From positions 1 to 64,000 of the forward strand of contig JBEAOO010000002.1 of assembly GCA_041164825.1 (NCBI GenBank): 64,000 bases of DNA. Direction: 5' to 3'. A program made the translations under genes and the position numbers. Below the pieces are notes generated by a model. The model worked only from the letters and a program-made list of their open reading frames with translations, ran no database searches and was not told the DNA's origin. The DNA is from JBEAOO01 sp041164825. GTDB taxonomy: Bacteria; Pseudomonadota; Gammaproteobacteria; Burkholderiales; Burkholderiaceae_C. Positions 28,310 through 37,486 of this stretch are shown here, one piece after another (positions within the stretch are counted from its first letter, which is position 1; each line of letters begins with the position of its first letter).

Positions 28310-29200
28310 TCAGACCGGCGCGTAAGCCAGCCGCACGTAAATCGGCGCAAAGGCCTCGGCTTGCGTGATCTCGAGCAGGCGCTCGCGGGCGAGTTCGAGC
28401 ATGGCGATGAAGGTCACCACCAGGACCTGCGGGCCGCGGGTCACGTCAAACAGGTGCTCAAACTCCACGAAGCGCTGGCCCTGCAGCGTGCGCAGCACGA
28501 TGCTCATGTGCTCGCGCACGCTGAGTTCTTCGCGGGTGATGGTGTGGTGCTGGTTCAGGCGCGAGCGCTGCAGGATGTCGGCCCAAGCGGCGCGCAGTTC
28601 GTCGGCACTCACGTCGGGGAAGCGCGGGGTGAGCGACTGCTCCACGTACACCTCGGCGCGCAAAAAATCGCGGCCCAGCAGCGGCAGCGCGTCGAGCCGC
28701 GCCGCGGCCAGTTTGATTTGTTCGTACTCGATCAGCCGCCGCACCAGCTCAGCGCGGGGGTCTTCCACCTCGTCGCCATCGGCCGCTTTTTTGGGCGGCA
28801 ACAGCATGCGCGATTTGATCTCGATCAGCATCGCCGCCATCAACAGGTACTCGCTGGCGAGCTCCAAATTGGTCTTGCGGATCTGGTCGACATAGGCCAA
28901 GTACTGGCGCGTCACGTCGGCCAGCGGGATGTCGAGGATGTTGAAGTTCTGCTTGCGGATCAGGTAGAGCAACAAGTCCAGCGGGCCCTCGAACGCCTCC
29001 AGAAACACCTCCAGCGCGTCGGGTGGGATGTAGAGATCGGTCGGCATGGCGAACAGCGGTTCGCCATACAAGCGGGCCATGGCCACGCGGTCGATCACCA
29101 CCGGGCCTTCGAGCGCGCTCGGGTCGGGCAAGGCGGGCTGTGGCCCCGCGGGCACGCCATGCGGCGGCGTGGGCAGGGTCGTGTCGGTGGTTGTCGTCAC
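28310..29200 (-). CDS. scpA: Segregation and condensation protein A
   Basis: A 296-residue kleisin subunit of the Smc-ScpA-ScpB condensin. The core begins FEGPLDLLLYLIRKQNFNIL, followed by DIPLADVTRQYLAYVDQIRK, the typical N-terminal kleisin helices, then SEYLLMAAMLIEIKSRMLLP. The C-terminal winged helix ends QAEAFAPIYVRLAYAPV. A 55-residue N-terminal extension is common in Burkholderiales. The gene lies 68 bp after the DUF3460 gene and upstream of panB; scpB is not adjacent. Confidence 0.93.
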   Translation of the reverse strand: MTTTTDTTLPTPPHGVPAGPQPALPDPSALEGPVVIDRVAMARLYGEPLFAMPTDLYIPPDALEVFLEAFEGPLDLLLYLIRKQNFNILDIPLADVTRQYLAYVDQIRKTNLELASEYLLMAAMLIEIKSRMLLPPKKAADGDEVEDPRAELVRRLIEYEQIKLAAARLDALPLLGRDFLRAEVYVEQSLTPRFPDVSADELRAAWADILQRSRLNQHHTITREELSVREHMSIVLRTLQGQRFVEFEHLFDVTRGPQVLVVTFIAMLELARERLLEITQAEAFAPIYVRLAYAPV

Positions 29201-29268
29201 GGCGGTGCGGCGGGCGGGCTGGAGGGGCGCTGCGCGGCCGCGGGGTGGCGGGCGCAGCGGAGGGCGGT

Positions 29269-29472
29269 TCAGTGGCCCTTGTTCTGGTAGACGTAGGGCT
29301 GTTGGGCCACGCGTGCATCGGCGTAGTCGGCCGCCGCGGCGCGGTCTTGCGGCTTGTCCCAGAGCAGCTCACGGCCTTGGCGCTGTTCGGCTTCCAGCGT
29401 CGGCTTCTTGGCCTTCAGGCTCTCGATGAAGGTCGTGGCGTCGGACTTGTAGGATTTCCAGAACAGCGGCAT
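29269..29472 (-). CDS. DUF3460 family small protein
   Basis: A 67-residue protein, MPLFWKSYKSDATTFIESLK, ending in a tyrosine-rich tail (YADARVAQQPYVYQNKGH). The length and sequence pattern match DUF3460, a family largely restricted to betaproteobacteria and usually found upstream of scpA and panBC, as here. The ATG at 29472 is chosen; the extension to 29502 has no ribosome site. It is charged and probably cytosolic. Function unknown. Confidence 0.85.
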   Translation of the reverse strand: MPLFWKSYKSDATTFIESLKAKKPTLEAEQRQGRELLWDKPQDRAAAADYADARVAQQPYVYQNKGH

Positions 29473-29582
29473 GGTGGCTCGGGCACCGGGTGAGGGCACC
29501 AACTCAAAAAGGGATCAAGGGCCGCATTTTACGCAGCCCGCCGGTAGGTTCATCGGGCGATCAGGCGTGGATCAGGCCGATA

Positions 29583-30254
29583 TCAGGCCGGAAAGCGCCG
29601 CACGCCCTCGCCCCGGCTGAGGAAAGTGTGCGATTGCCCCACCAGCCAGCGCGCCAGCTCATCGAGCAAGGCGCTGTTGACGGCCAAGGCGCTGAACTCG
29701 GCGTTCACGGTCTCAAACCCATCGAGGTTGATGAGCTGGAACTGCAGCCGCGCGTTGGCGTGGTCGGGCAGCACCTTCACGCTGCCGGCGAAGTCAGCGT
29801 GCACGCGGTAGCGCATCAGCTTGAGCTTGCCGTTGTCGGGGTTGCGCACGGCCTCGCTGTGCACCTGCGCGCCACTTTGTTTGAGGCGCGATTCCAGGGT
29901 CTCGATGTCGGGCAGGAAGTCGCGCTCCAGGTCGAGCATCTGGCCGGTGGGCAGCAGCCAGTGCAGCACCACGTGGTCGTGGGTTTGCTGGCCGGCCGGG
30001 CCTTTGCGGCGCGCGTCGGCGCGGAAGGTGGTCATCTTCAGACCGTCAAACGCGGTGCGGCGGTCGAGCGCAAAGCGCGCCGGCGACACCGGCTGCAGCA
30101 CGTTGAGCTGCCCCACCAAGGTGGTGAAGTAGCGCGACACCGACACGCACGCGGCCTCGGTGAGGTCGGTGTTGCGTTGCAGTGAGCCGTTGTCGCGGGC
30201 CTGGTTGGCGAGGGCCGCGTCGGCTTGTTGCTTGAGGTCGTCTAGAAAGCCCAC
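29583..30254 (-). CDS. Conserved protein of unknown function (GTG start)
   Basis: A 223-residue soluble protein starting at GTG 30254: MGFLDDLKQQADAALANQAR, then a mixed alpha/beta body. There is no signal peptide, no transmembrane segment and no recognised catalytic motif. The frame remains open upstream to 30455, but that part is Arg/Ala/Pro-rich and unlike protein. I do not recognise the family. It stands alone between the DUF3460-scpA-pan cluster and the SulP gene, on the same strand. Confidence 0.7.
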   Translation of the reverse strand: MGFLDDLKQQADAALANQARDNGSLQRNTDLTEAACVSVSRYFTTLVGQLNVLQPVSPARFALDRRTAFDGLKMTTFRADARRKGPAGQQTHDHVVLHWLLPTGQMLDLERDFLPDIETLESRLKQSGAQVHSEAVRNPDNGKLKLMRYRVHADFAGSVKVLPDHANARLQFQLINLDGFETVNAEFSALAVNSALLDELARWLVGQSHTFLSRGEGVRRFPA

Positions 30255-30334
30255 GGTGGTGCGTTCGCAGTGTGTCGATGGGCGCAAAGGATAGCGCAGG
30301 TGGGCGGGCCCGAAGGGCGCCACTGCGCCCTCTT

Positions 30335-32032
30335 TCAGGGGAGGGTGGCGGCCTGGAGCGCGCTGGCCAAGTCGGCGTGCAGGTGCGCAGCGCCGAGGTG
30401 CTCGATGAAGCCGGCGCGGCGCAGCAGGTCGAGCGGCTGCGCGTTGAGGGCGCACAGCTGCAGCGCCACGCCCTGGCGGGCGAGGGTGCGCTGCAGCTGT
30501 TCCAGCGCGTCCACGCCCGAGGTGTCGATCGACACCAGTTGGTGCATCTCCAGCAGCAGCACGCGGGTCTGCGGCGTCAAGGTGTCGGCCAGCGATTCGA
30601 CCTTGCCCACGGCGCCAAAAAACAGCGAGCCATACAGCCGCACCACCTGCACGCCCGGCACCGCTTCACCGCTCTGGGCCTCGGCCCGAAACAGCATCGC
30701 CATGCGGTAGATGAAGAAGCCGCAGGCCAGCATCAGCCCCACTTCCACCGCCACCGTGAGGTCGAACACCACGGTCAGTAAAAACGTGCCCACCAGCACC
30801 GTTCGGTAGGGCAGGTTGAATTGTTTGAGGCGCGCGAACTCGCGCCACTCGCCCATGTTCCAGGCCACAAAGAGCAGGATGCCGGCCATGGCCGCCAGCG
30901 GCACGTGCTCGGCCAGGGGTGCGGCCAGCAGCACGATCAGCAGCAGTGCGATGGCGTGCACGATGCCGGCCACCGGGCTGGTGGCGCCCGAGCGCACATT
31001 GGTGACCGTGCGCGCGATGGTGCCCGTGGCCGGGATGCCGCCAAAAAACGGCACCACCATGTTGGCCAGGCCTTGCGCCATCAGCTCTTGGTTGGGGTCG
31101 TGGCGGGGCGCGTCGATCAGGTTGTCGGCCACGCGGGCGCACAGCAGCGATTCGATGGCGCCCAGCAGCGCCAGCGTCAGCGACGGGATCAGCAACTCTT
31201 TGGCACTGACCCAGCTGAATGGCGGCAGGCTGAGCTGCGGCAAGCTTTGCGGGATGCCGCCAAAGCGCGAGCCGATGGTGTCCACCGGCAGCTTCAGCAG
31301 CGCCGTGGCCAAGGTGGCGCCCACCAGCGCGATCACCGTGCCGGGCAGGTGGCTGGCCAGGCGCCGCAGCTGGTGCTGCCAACCGGTGTGGCGGCCGTCG
31401 TCGGTGTAGGACTTGGGCCACACCACCACCAGCGCCAAGCTCGCCAGGCCAATCAGCACGGCCACGGGGTTGATGCTGCCTGCGTGGCTGAACAGCGCGT
31501 GGATTTGCGCGAAGAAGTCGGCCGGCACCGGCCCGGTTTGCAGGCCCAGCAGGTCTTTGAGCTGCGTGAGGCCAATCATCACCGCGATGCCATTGGTGAA
31601 GCCAATGATGATGCTGACCGGCAGAAAGCGCACCAGCGCGCCCAGCTTGAGCGCACCCATGGCAAACAGCATCACGCCGGCCAGCGCGGTGCTGATGAGC
31701 AAATTGGTGAGCCCGTAGCGCTCGACGATGCCGTAGACGATGACGATGAAGGCGCCCGCCGGCCCACCGATTTGCACCTGCGAGCCGCCGAGGGCGGAGA
31801 TCATCAGCCCGGCAATGATGGCGGTGATCAGCCCTTGTTCGGGCTTGACGCCGGAGGCGATGGCGAACGCCATGGCCAGCGGCAGCGCCACCACGCCAAC
31901 GGTGATGCCGGCGCCCAAGTCGGTGAAAAAACGCTGCCGGGTGTAGCCCTGCAGGGCATCGAGCAGGCGCGGGCGGAACGTGGGCAGGTGGCGGATCGGC
32001 AAACGGGCTCCTGGCAGTGGGGCGGCATGCAT
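30335..32032 (-). CDS. SulP family anion transporter with STAS domain
   Basis: A 565-residue membrane protein with 10-12 helices: LGAGITVGVVALPLAMAFAI and ALGGSQVQIGGPAGAFIVIV are SulP signatures. The cytoplasmic STAS domain is at the C-terminus (VLLLEMHQLVSIDTSGVDAL, LRRAGFIEHLG). The ATG at 32032 is preferred to a TTG at 32089. SulP proteins carry sulfate, bicarbonate or dicarboxylates; the substrate is not evident. It is divergent from the three-gene signalling set beginning at 32171, a possible functional link. Confidence 0.88.
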   Translation of the reverse strand: MHAAPLPGARLPIRHLPTFRPRLLDALQGYTRQRFFTDLGAGITVGVVALPLAMAFAIASGVKPEQGLITAIIAGLMISALGGSQVQIGGPAGAFIVIVYGIVERYGLTNLLISTALAGVMLFAMGALKLGALVRFLPVSIIIGFTNGIAVMIGLTQLKDLLGLQTGPVPADFFAQIHALFSHAGSINPVAVLIGLASLALVVVWPKSYTDDGRHTGWQHQLRRLASHLPGTVIALVGATLATALLKLPVDTIGSRFGGIPQSLPQLSLPPFSWVSAKELLIPSLTLALLGAIESLLCARVADNLIDAPRHDPNQELMAQGLANMVVPFFGGIPATGTIARTVTNVRSGATSPVAGIVHAIALLLIVLLAAPLAEHVPLAAMAGILLFVAWNMGEWREFARLKQFNLPYRTVLVGTFLLTVVFDLTVAVEVGLMLACGFFIYRMAMLFRAEAQSGEAVPGVQVVRLYGSLFFGAVGKVESLADTLTPQTRVLLLEMHQLVSIDTSGVDALEQLQRTLARQGVALQLCALNAQPLDLLRRAGFIEHLGAAHLHADLASALQAATLP

Positions 32033-32170
32033 GGGCGGGGGTGCGCGGGCGCCCCAAACGGTGATGATGCCACCGGAACAAGCAGGCAAAACAAGCGTTC
32101 CTCCGTGAATCGCTGAGGTGTGCTTGCGCCGGGCAAAGGGCTACGATGTTGCCAAGGAGCGTTGCCCGCC

Positions 32171-32566
32171 ATGCTCAACCGGATCGTGCTGATCGACGAC
32201 AGCGAGCCCGACCTCATTTACTCGCGCATCGTGCTGGAGCGCTCGGGCATTGCGCGCGAGGTGCAGGCGTTCGAGTCGGCGCGCGAGGCGCTGGATTGGC
32301 TGCAGGCGCCCACCTGCCGCGGCGCCGATGTGATCCTGCTCGACATCAACATGCCGGGCATGGATGGCTTTGAGTTCCTTGACGCACTGAAGCAAGCCGG
32401 CACCTGCTTGGCCGGCAGCCGCCTGAACCAGGTGGTGATGCTCACCTCCTCTCCCGACCCCGACGACCGCGCGCGCGCGGCCAGCTACCCCTGTGTGCGT
32501 GGCTATCTGGTGAAGCCGCTGGACAAGGCGGCTGTGCTGGCACTGCCCGCCTCGCTCGGCCCATGA
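32171..32566 (+). CDS. Single-domain response regulator (Rcp1-like)
   Basis: A 131-residue receiver without an output domain: IVLIDDSEPDLIYSRIVLER with the acidic pair, acceptor Asp in DVILLDINMPGMDGFEFLDA, Thr/Ser in MLTSS and Lys in YLVKPLDK. The ATG at 32171 follows AAGGAG at about 11 nt. Its stop overlaps the next start (ATGA), so it is coupled to the binding-protein gene and, through it, the kinase at 33577. It may act by protein contact, as CheY-like and Rcp1-like regulators do. Confidence 0.9.
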   Translation: MLNRIVLIDDSEPDLIYSRIVLERSGIAREVQAFESAREALDWLQAPTCRGADVILLDINMPGMDGFEFLDALKQAGTCLAGSRLNQVVMLTSSPDPDDRARAASYPCVRGYLVKPLDKAAVLALPASLGP

Positions 32567-33573
32567 GCACCGGCCGCAGCGCGCGCCGATTCTGGGGGCG
32601 TTGTGGCCGGCTCGGCAGCTTGGGGCTGTGCCTGTGCATGTGCCTGTGGACACCCGGGCTCAGCGCCGCCGCCGCCTCGGCCGCCGCCCTCACTGGCGCC
32701 CAACGCGATTGGCTGGCCGCGCATGGGCCGTGGCGGCTCGGCACCGAGCGCGACCATGGCCCCTTTGTGTTTGCCGGCCCCGACGGCCAGATGCAGGGCT
32801 TGTCCATCGACATGCTCCGCCTGGTGCAGCAGCGCACCGGCCTGCGCGTCAACGCACTGCCCGGCCAGCCGCTGGCGCAGGTGTTGCAAGCCGCCGAGCG
32901 CGGCGAGGTGGATGTGATGTCGTCACTTCGCCCCACGTTGGAGCGCGCCCGCAGCTTGATCTTCACCCAGCCTTACGTTGCCGTGCCGGCGGTGGTGGTG
33001 ATGCGGCGAACCCGTGCGCCGCTCGGATTGCCCGAGTTGGTGGGGCAGCCGGTGGCGGTGGGCCAGGGCTATGCGGTGGAGTCGGTGGTGCGGGCGCGCC
33101 ACCCGGGCGTGTTGTGGCAGCCCGTGGCCGACGACCTGGCGGCCTTGCGCGGTGTGGCCGAGGGCCGCTTTGCGGCAGCGGTGGTTGACGCGGCCAGCCT
33201 GTCGTTTGTGGTGAAGCAACAAGGGCTGACCGGCCTGGCGGCCACGGCCGAGGCCAACTTTCACTACGCCTTGAGTTTTGCGGTGCGCAAAGACTTGCCC
33301 GAACTCCGCGACATCCTGGAGGCCGGTTTTCGCGTGCTCACCCTGGCCGAGCGGCAGGTGGTGCTGGACCGGTGGCTGTTGCCGTCCGCACTGGCCCAGG
33401 CGCCGGCCGCATCGCCCTGGGCCACACGCCTGGGTTGGGCCCTGTTGCTGGGCGGCGCGCTGCTGGGGCTGGCGCTGTTGGGGCTGGCGCTGTTGGGGCG
33501 CTGGCGGCGGGCCCTTGCTGCGTCTGCTGCTGCGGGGGCTGATGCCGCAGCCCCTCCGTCGGGCACTGGCTGA
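32563..33573 (+). CDS. Membrane-tailed periplasmic solute-binding sensor (SBP_bac_3 fold)
   Basis: A 336-residue protein. A signal peptide or N-terminal anchor (LGSLGLCLCMCLW, about residues 18-40) precedes a family-3 binding fold like the Venus-flytrap domains of BvgS: WRLGTERDHGPFVFAGPDGQ, GLSIDMLRLVQQRTGLRV, VDVMSSLRPTLERARSLIFT. Near the C-terminus a hydrophobic helix (GWALLLGGALLGLALLGLAL, about 286-308) is followed by RWRR and a 20-residue Ala-rich tail. So it looks like the sensory half of a BvgS-like kinase ended after its membrane helix. A 15-bp DNA repeat encodes part of that helix. Confidence 0.8.
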   Translation: MSTGRSARRFWGRCGRLGSLGLCLCMCLWTPGLSAAAASAAALTGAQRDWLAAHGPWRLGTERDHGPFVFAGPDGQMQGLSIDMLRLVQQRTGLRVNALPGQPLAQVLQAAERGEVDVMSSLRPTLERARSLIFTQPYVAVPAVVVMRRTRAPLGLPELVGQPVAVGQGYAVESVVRARHPGVLWQPVADDLAALRGVAEGRFAAAVVDAASLSFVVKQQGLTGLAATAEANFHYALSFAVRKDLPELRDILEAGFRVLTLAERQVVLDRWLLPSALAQAPAASPWATRLGWALLLGGALLGLALLGLALLGRWRRALAASAAAGADAAAPPSGTG

Positions 33574-33576
33574 GCC

Positions 33577-35265
33577 ATGGTGTGGCGGCTGACCCCCCAA
33601 GTCACGCAGGCACCGCGCCGGCGCTGGCCCGTGTGGCCCGAGGCCCTGGGCCTGGGTTTGCTCTACGCCGCCGCCGCGATGCTCAGCCTGCACACGCCGC
33701 GCGACCCCGGGGAGATTCCCAACCTCTGGCTGGCCAATGCCGCTGCCGTGGCCGTGATGTGCACCAGCAGACGCGAGCGTTGGCCCTGGCAGCTGGCCGC
33801 GTGTTTGTTGGCCAATCTGGCGGTCAATTCGATGCAGGGGCACGCGCTGCTCGGCTCGCTCGCGTTTTTGCTTTGCAACGGCCTGGAGTGTCTGCTGGGC
33901 GCCTGGCTCTTGAGCCGTGCGCAGGTGCAATTCACCGGCTTGCGCACGCCCCGCGCCATGCTGTGGCTGTTGTTTGCGGGTGCCTTGCTGCCGCCGCTGT
34001 TTGGCGCCTCCTTGGCGGCCTTGGTGGTGTCTTTGCAGCTGGGGGCCAGCCCACTCGCCGTGTGGCAAAACTGGTTCCAGGGCTCGGCCTTGGGCTCGGT
34101 GGCGTGGCTGGCCGGGCTGGTCACCTGGCGCATTGAGCCCTGGCCGGTGCTGCGCAAATCGCTGCTCCACCTGCGGCTGTTGGCGATGGTCATGGTGTCG
34201 GTGGGGGTGGCGCTGTTGGCCATGGTGCACACGCCGTATCCCTTCGTGTTCCTGGCCTTTCCGCTGCTGCTGTCCGCCACGCTGGTCGACCTGAGCGCTT
34301 TGCTGCTGCTGACTTGGTTGGTCGGCATGACGGCGGTGGTGGCGCTGGGCTACGGCGTGTTGCAGCCGCCGCCCACCGTGGCGCGTTGGCAGTCGGTTTA
34401 CCTCTATGCGGCGCTGGCCGCCTCGCTGCTGCCCGCGCAACTGCTGGCCGCCGCCATGGCCGGCATGCGCGACAGCCATGCCGAACTCGCCGCCCGCACG
34501 GCCGATCTCAAGCGCGCCAACGAAGGGCTGGAGCAGTTTGTGCGCATGGTCTCGCACGACATGCGCGAGCCAGTGAACACCATCGTGCAGTTCAGCGCCT
34601 TGGTGCAGCAAGACCACGAGGCCGTGCTGCCGTCCGATGCGCGCAGCTACCTGTCGCTCGTGCACACCGCGGGCCTGCGCATGCGCCGCATGTTGGATGA
34701 ATTGCTGCGCTTTGTGCGCCTGCAGCATGGCACGCTGGAGGCGCTGCGGCCCGTGTCGCTGGGTGCGGTGGTGCAAGAGGCGCTGGACGCGCTGGCCAGC
34801 GGCATCCGCGCGTCCGGTGCGCAGATCCGCGTGGCCTCCGACCTGCCCACAGTGCAAGGCAACGAGGCCTTGCTGGGCCTGCTGGTCCAGAACCTGCTGT
34901 CGAACGCGCTGAAGTTTGTGCCCGCTGGCGGCGTGCCGCAGGTGGAGGTGTTGGCGGTGGACGCAGCGCCTGGCAGCGAGTGGGTGCAGCTCAGCGTGAT
35001 CGACCACGGCATCGGCGTGGCCGAGGTCGATCAGCCGCGCTTGTTTCAGCCCTTTTTGCGCCTGAACCTGCGCAAACACTACGACGGCACGGGCTTGGGC
35101 TTGGCGCTGTGCCGGCAAATTGCCGAGGCGCACGGCGGCAGCATCACGCTCGCTTCGGTGCCCGGTTTGGGCTGCCGTTTCACGGTGACGCTGCGCCGCG
35201 GTGCGGCATGGCCCGTCGACGCTGCGGAACCCGGCGGCCTTGCGGCGCCGGGCGCTGTGAGCTGA
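33577..35265 (+). CDS. Sensor histidine kinase with MASE1-like membrane domain
   Basis: A 562-residue kinase. Residues about 20-300 form eight or so hydrophobic helices with the MASE1-like pattern PNLWLANAAAVAVMCTSRRE and QLAACLLANLAVNSMQGHAL. A short linker leads to the HisKA box FVRMVSHDMREPVNTIVQFS (His near 327), then NLLSNALKFVPAGG, DHGIGV and GTGLGLALCRQIAEAHGG. It has no receiver of its own; the single-domain regulator two genes upstream is the likely partner. The start is 3 bp after the sensor gene stop. The last 20 residues are Ala/Pro/Gly-rich. Confidence 0.88.
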   Translation: MVWRLTPQVTQAPRRRWPVWPEALGLGLLYAAAAMLSLHTPRDPGEIPNLWLANAAAVAVMCTSRRERWPWQLAACLLANLAVNSMQGHALLGSLAFLLCNGLECLLGAWLLSRAQVQFTGLRTPRAMLWLLFAGALLPPLFGASLAALVVSLQLGASPLAVWQNWFQGSALGSVAWLAGLVTWRIEPWPVLRKSLLHLRLLAMVMVSVGVALLAMVHTPYPFVFLAFPLLLSATLVDLSALLLLTWLVGMTAVVALGYGVLQPPPTVARWQSVYLYAALAASLLPAQLLAAAMAGMRDSHAELAARTADLKRANEGLEQFVRMVSHDMREPVNTIVQFSALVQQDHEAVLPSDARSYLSLVHTAGLRMRRMLDELLRFVRLQHGTLEALRPVSLGAVVQEALDALASGIRASGAQIRVASDLPTVQGNEALLGLLVQNLLSNALKFVPAGGVPQVEVLAVDAAPGSEWVQLSVIDHGIGVAEVDQPRLFQPFLRLNLRKHYDGTGLGLALCRQIAEAHGGSITLASVPGLGCRFTVTLRRGAAWPVDAAEPGGLAAPGAVS

Positions 35266-35286
35266 GCGCCGGAGCGGCGCCTCAGC
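35261..35286. terminator. Hairpin spanning both stop codons of convergent genes
   Basis: GCTGAGCGCCG (35261-35271) pairs with 35275-35286 (CGGCG, one bulged C, CTCAGC) around a GAG loop. It covers the kinase stop (35263-35265) and the metG stop (35282-35284). There is no T-run on either strand, so termination is uncertain. Confidence 0.4.
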
Positions 35287-37324
35287 GCACCCGCATGCCC
35301 GGCTGCGCGCCCGGCCAAGCTTCCATGATATAGAGGCCTGGGTGGGCTTTGTCGTCGGCATGGCTGCCGGCCAGCACCATGCCTTCGGACACGCCGAACT
35401 TCATCTTGCGCGGCGCCAGGTTGGCCACCATCAGCGTCAGCTTGCCGATCAAATCAGCCGGTTGGTAGGCCGATTTGATGCCCGAGAACACATTGCGCAT
35501 GCGGCCTTCGCCCACATCGAGCGTGAGGCGCAGCAGCTTGTCGCTGCCTTCCACGGCCTCGCAATTGACGATCTTGGCGATGCGCAAATCAACCTTGGCA
35601 AAGTCGTCGACCTTGATCTCGTCGGCCAGGGCCTCGCCGCCGGGCAAGACCACCGGGGCGGCGGGCGCCTCAAACAGCGCTTCCAGCATCTTCGGGTCCA
35701 CGCGCTGCATCAGGTGGTTGTAGTTGCCAATGGTGTGGTGGCCGAGCGCACGCTGCGCGTCGGCAAAGCCCAGGGGCGCCACCTGCAAAAAGGCCTCGAC
35801 CTGCGCGGCCAAGGCGGGCAGCACGGGCTTGAGGTAGATGGTGAGCAGGCGGAAGGCCTCGATGCAGACGCTGCAGACATCGTGCAGCACGGCGTCGGCG
35901 CCTTCTTTTTTGGCCAGCTCCCAGGGCTTGTTGGCGTCCACGTACTCGTTGACGCGGTCGGCCAAGCCCATGATTTCGCGCAGCGCCTTGCTGTATTCGC
36001 GTGCTTCGTACAGGCCCACGACCGTGTCGGCATGGCCGCGCAAGGTGTCGAGCAGGGTGCGGCCTTCCACGCCCAGGTCGGCGCTGAGCTGGCCGTTGAA
36101 GCGCTTGCTCAAAAAGCCCGCGGCGCGGCTGGCGATGTTGATGTACTTGCCCACCAGGTCGCTGTTGACGCGCGACACAAAGTCATCGGGGTTGAAGTCG
36201 ATGTCTTCGTTGCGCGACGAGAGCTTGGCCGCCAGGTAGTAGCGCAGCCACTCGGGGTTCATGCCCAGGCTCAGGTATTTCAGCGGGTCGAGCCCGGTGC
36301 CACGGCTTTTGCTCATCTTTTCGCCGTCGTTCACGGTCATGAAGCCGTGCACGTAGACGCGGTCCGGCACCTTGCGGCCGCTGAACTTCAGCATCGCCGG
36401 CCAAAAGAGGGTGTGGAAGGTGACGATGTCTTTGCCGATGAAGTGGATCTGCTCCACCTCGGGGTCGGCCAGGTAGGCGTCGAAGTCTTCGCCCTTTTTG
36501 TCGAACCAGGCCTTGAGCGAAGCGAGGTAGCCCACCGGGGCGTCCAGCCACACATAGAAGTACTTGCCCGGCGCGTCGGGGATCTCGATGCCGAAGTAGG
36601 GCGCGTCGCGGCTGATGTCCCAGTCGTTGAGCTGGGTTTTGCCGTCCTCGTCGCGCGCGAACCATTCCTTCACCTTGTTGGCCACCTCGGCCTGCAGGCG
36701 GCCGTCTTGGGTCCAGCTCTCCAAGAACTCCACGCAGCGCGGGTCAGACAACTTGAAGAAAAAGTGCTCGCTGGTGCGCAGCACCGGCGTGGCGCCCGAG
36801 AGCGCGGAGTAGGGGTTCTTCAGCTCGGTGGGCGCGTACACCGCGCCGCAGACCTCGCAGTTGTCGCCGTACTGGTCTTTGGCGCCGCACTTGGGGCACT
36901 CGCCCTTGATGAAGCGGTCGGGCAAGAACATGCCCTTTTCGGGGTCGAAAAACTGCTCGATGGTCTTGGTCGAGATCAGCTCGTTCTTGCGCAGCGCGAG
37001 GTAGATTTCTTGCGCGAGCTGGTGGTTCTCGGGCGCGTCGGTCGAGTGCCAGTGGTCGAAGGCGATGTGGAAGCCGTCGAGGTAAGGCTTGCGGCCGGCG
37101 GCGATGTCGGCCACGAACTGCTGCGGGGTTTTGCCGGCTTTTTCCGCCGCAATCATGATCGGCGCGCCGTGCGCGTCGTCAGCACCGACGAAGTTCACCG
37201 TGTGGCCGTGCATGCGCTGGAACCGCACCCAGATGTCGGCCTGGATGTACTCCATGATGTGGCCGATGTGGAAGTGGCCGTTGGCATACGGCAGGGCGGT
37301 GGTGACGAAGAGCTTGCGGGACAT
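35282..37324 (-). CDS. metG: Methionyl-tRNA synthetase
   Basis: A 680-residue class I synthetase. [20 protein letters not shown] carries the HIGH motif, [18 protein letters not shown] is the zinc knuckle, and [12 protein letters not shown] is the KMSKS loop. A C-terminal tRNA-binding OB-fold domain ([20 protein letters not shown] onward, about residues 575-680) makes the dimeric form. It charges tRNA-Met and initiator tRNA. It is divergent from apbC with a 162-bp gap, a pairing common in betaproteobacteria. Confidence 0.97.
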   Translation of the reverse strand: MSRKLFVTTALPYANGHFHIGHIMEYIQADIWVRFQRMHGHTVNFVGADDAHGAPIMIAAEKAGKTPQQFVADIAAGRKPYLDGFHIAFDHWHSTDAPENHQLAQEIYLALRKNELISTKTIEQFFDPEKGMFLPDRFIKGECPKCGAKDQYGDNCEVCGAVYAPTELKNPYSALSGATPVLRTSEHFFFKLSDPRCVEFLESWTQDGRLQAEVANKVKEWFARDEDGKTQLNDWDISRDAPYFGIEIPDAPGKYFYVWLDAPVGYLASLKAWFDKKGEDFDAYLADPEVEQIHFIGKDIVTFHTLFWPAMLKFSGRKVPDRVYVHGFMTVNDGEKMSKSRGTGLDPLKYLSLGMNPEWLRYYLAAKLSSRNEDIDFNPDDFVSRVNSDLVGKYINIASRAAGFLSKRFNGQLSADLGVEGRTLLDTLRGHADTVVGLYEAREYSKALREIMGLADRVNEYVDANKPWELAKKEGADAVLHDVCSVCIEAFRLLTIYLKPVLPALAAQVEAFLQVAPLGFADAQRALGHHTIGNYNHLMQRVDPKMLEALFEAPAAPVVLPGGEALADEIKVDDFAKVDLRIAKIVNCEAVEGSDKLLRLTLDVGEGRMRNVFSGIKSAYQPADLIGKLTLMVANLAPRKMKFGVSEGMVLAGSHADDKAHPGLYIMEAWPGAQPGMRVR

Positions 37325-37486
37325 CGGCGGCTCGGGTTGCAGGGGAAGGCGCGCATTTTACGGGGCGGCGCCTCCCTCTGGGCGCCTTGGGGCAAGGCCT
37401 CTGCCGGCCAAGCGCGTTCGCGCTGCAGGGACAAGCCCCCTGGGCTAGACTGAAATCCAATCCCCGCTTCTTTTGTGCCCATCCCC

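Noticed and set aside
32923..35361. An 812-codon minus-strand open frame opposite the sensor and kinase genes
   Set aside because: Its translation is Gln/His/Arg-rich low complexity, whereas the plus strand encodes recognisable binding-protein and kinase motifs.
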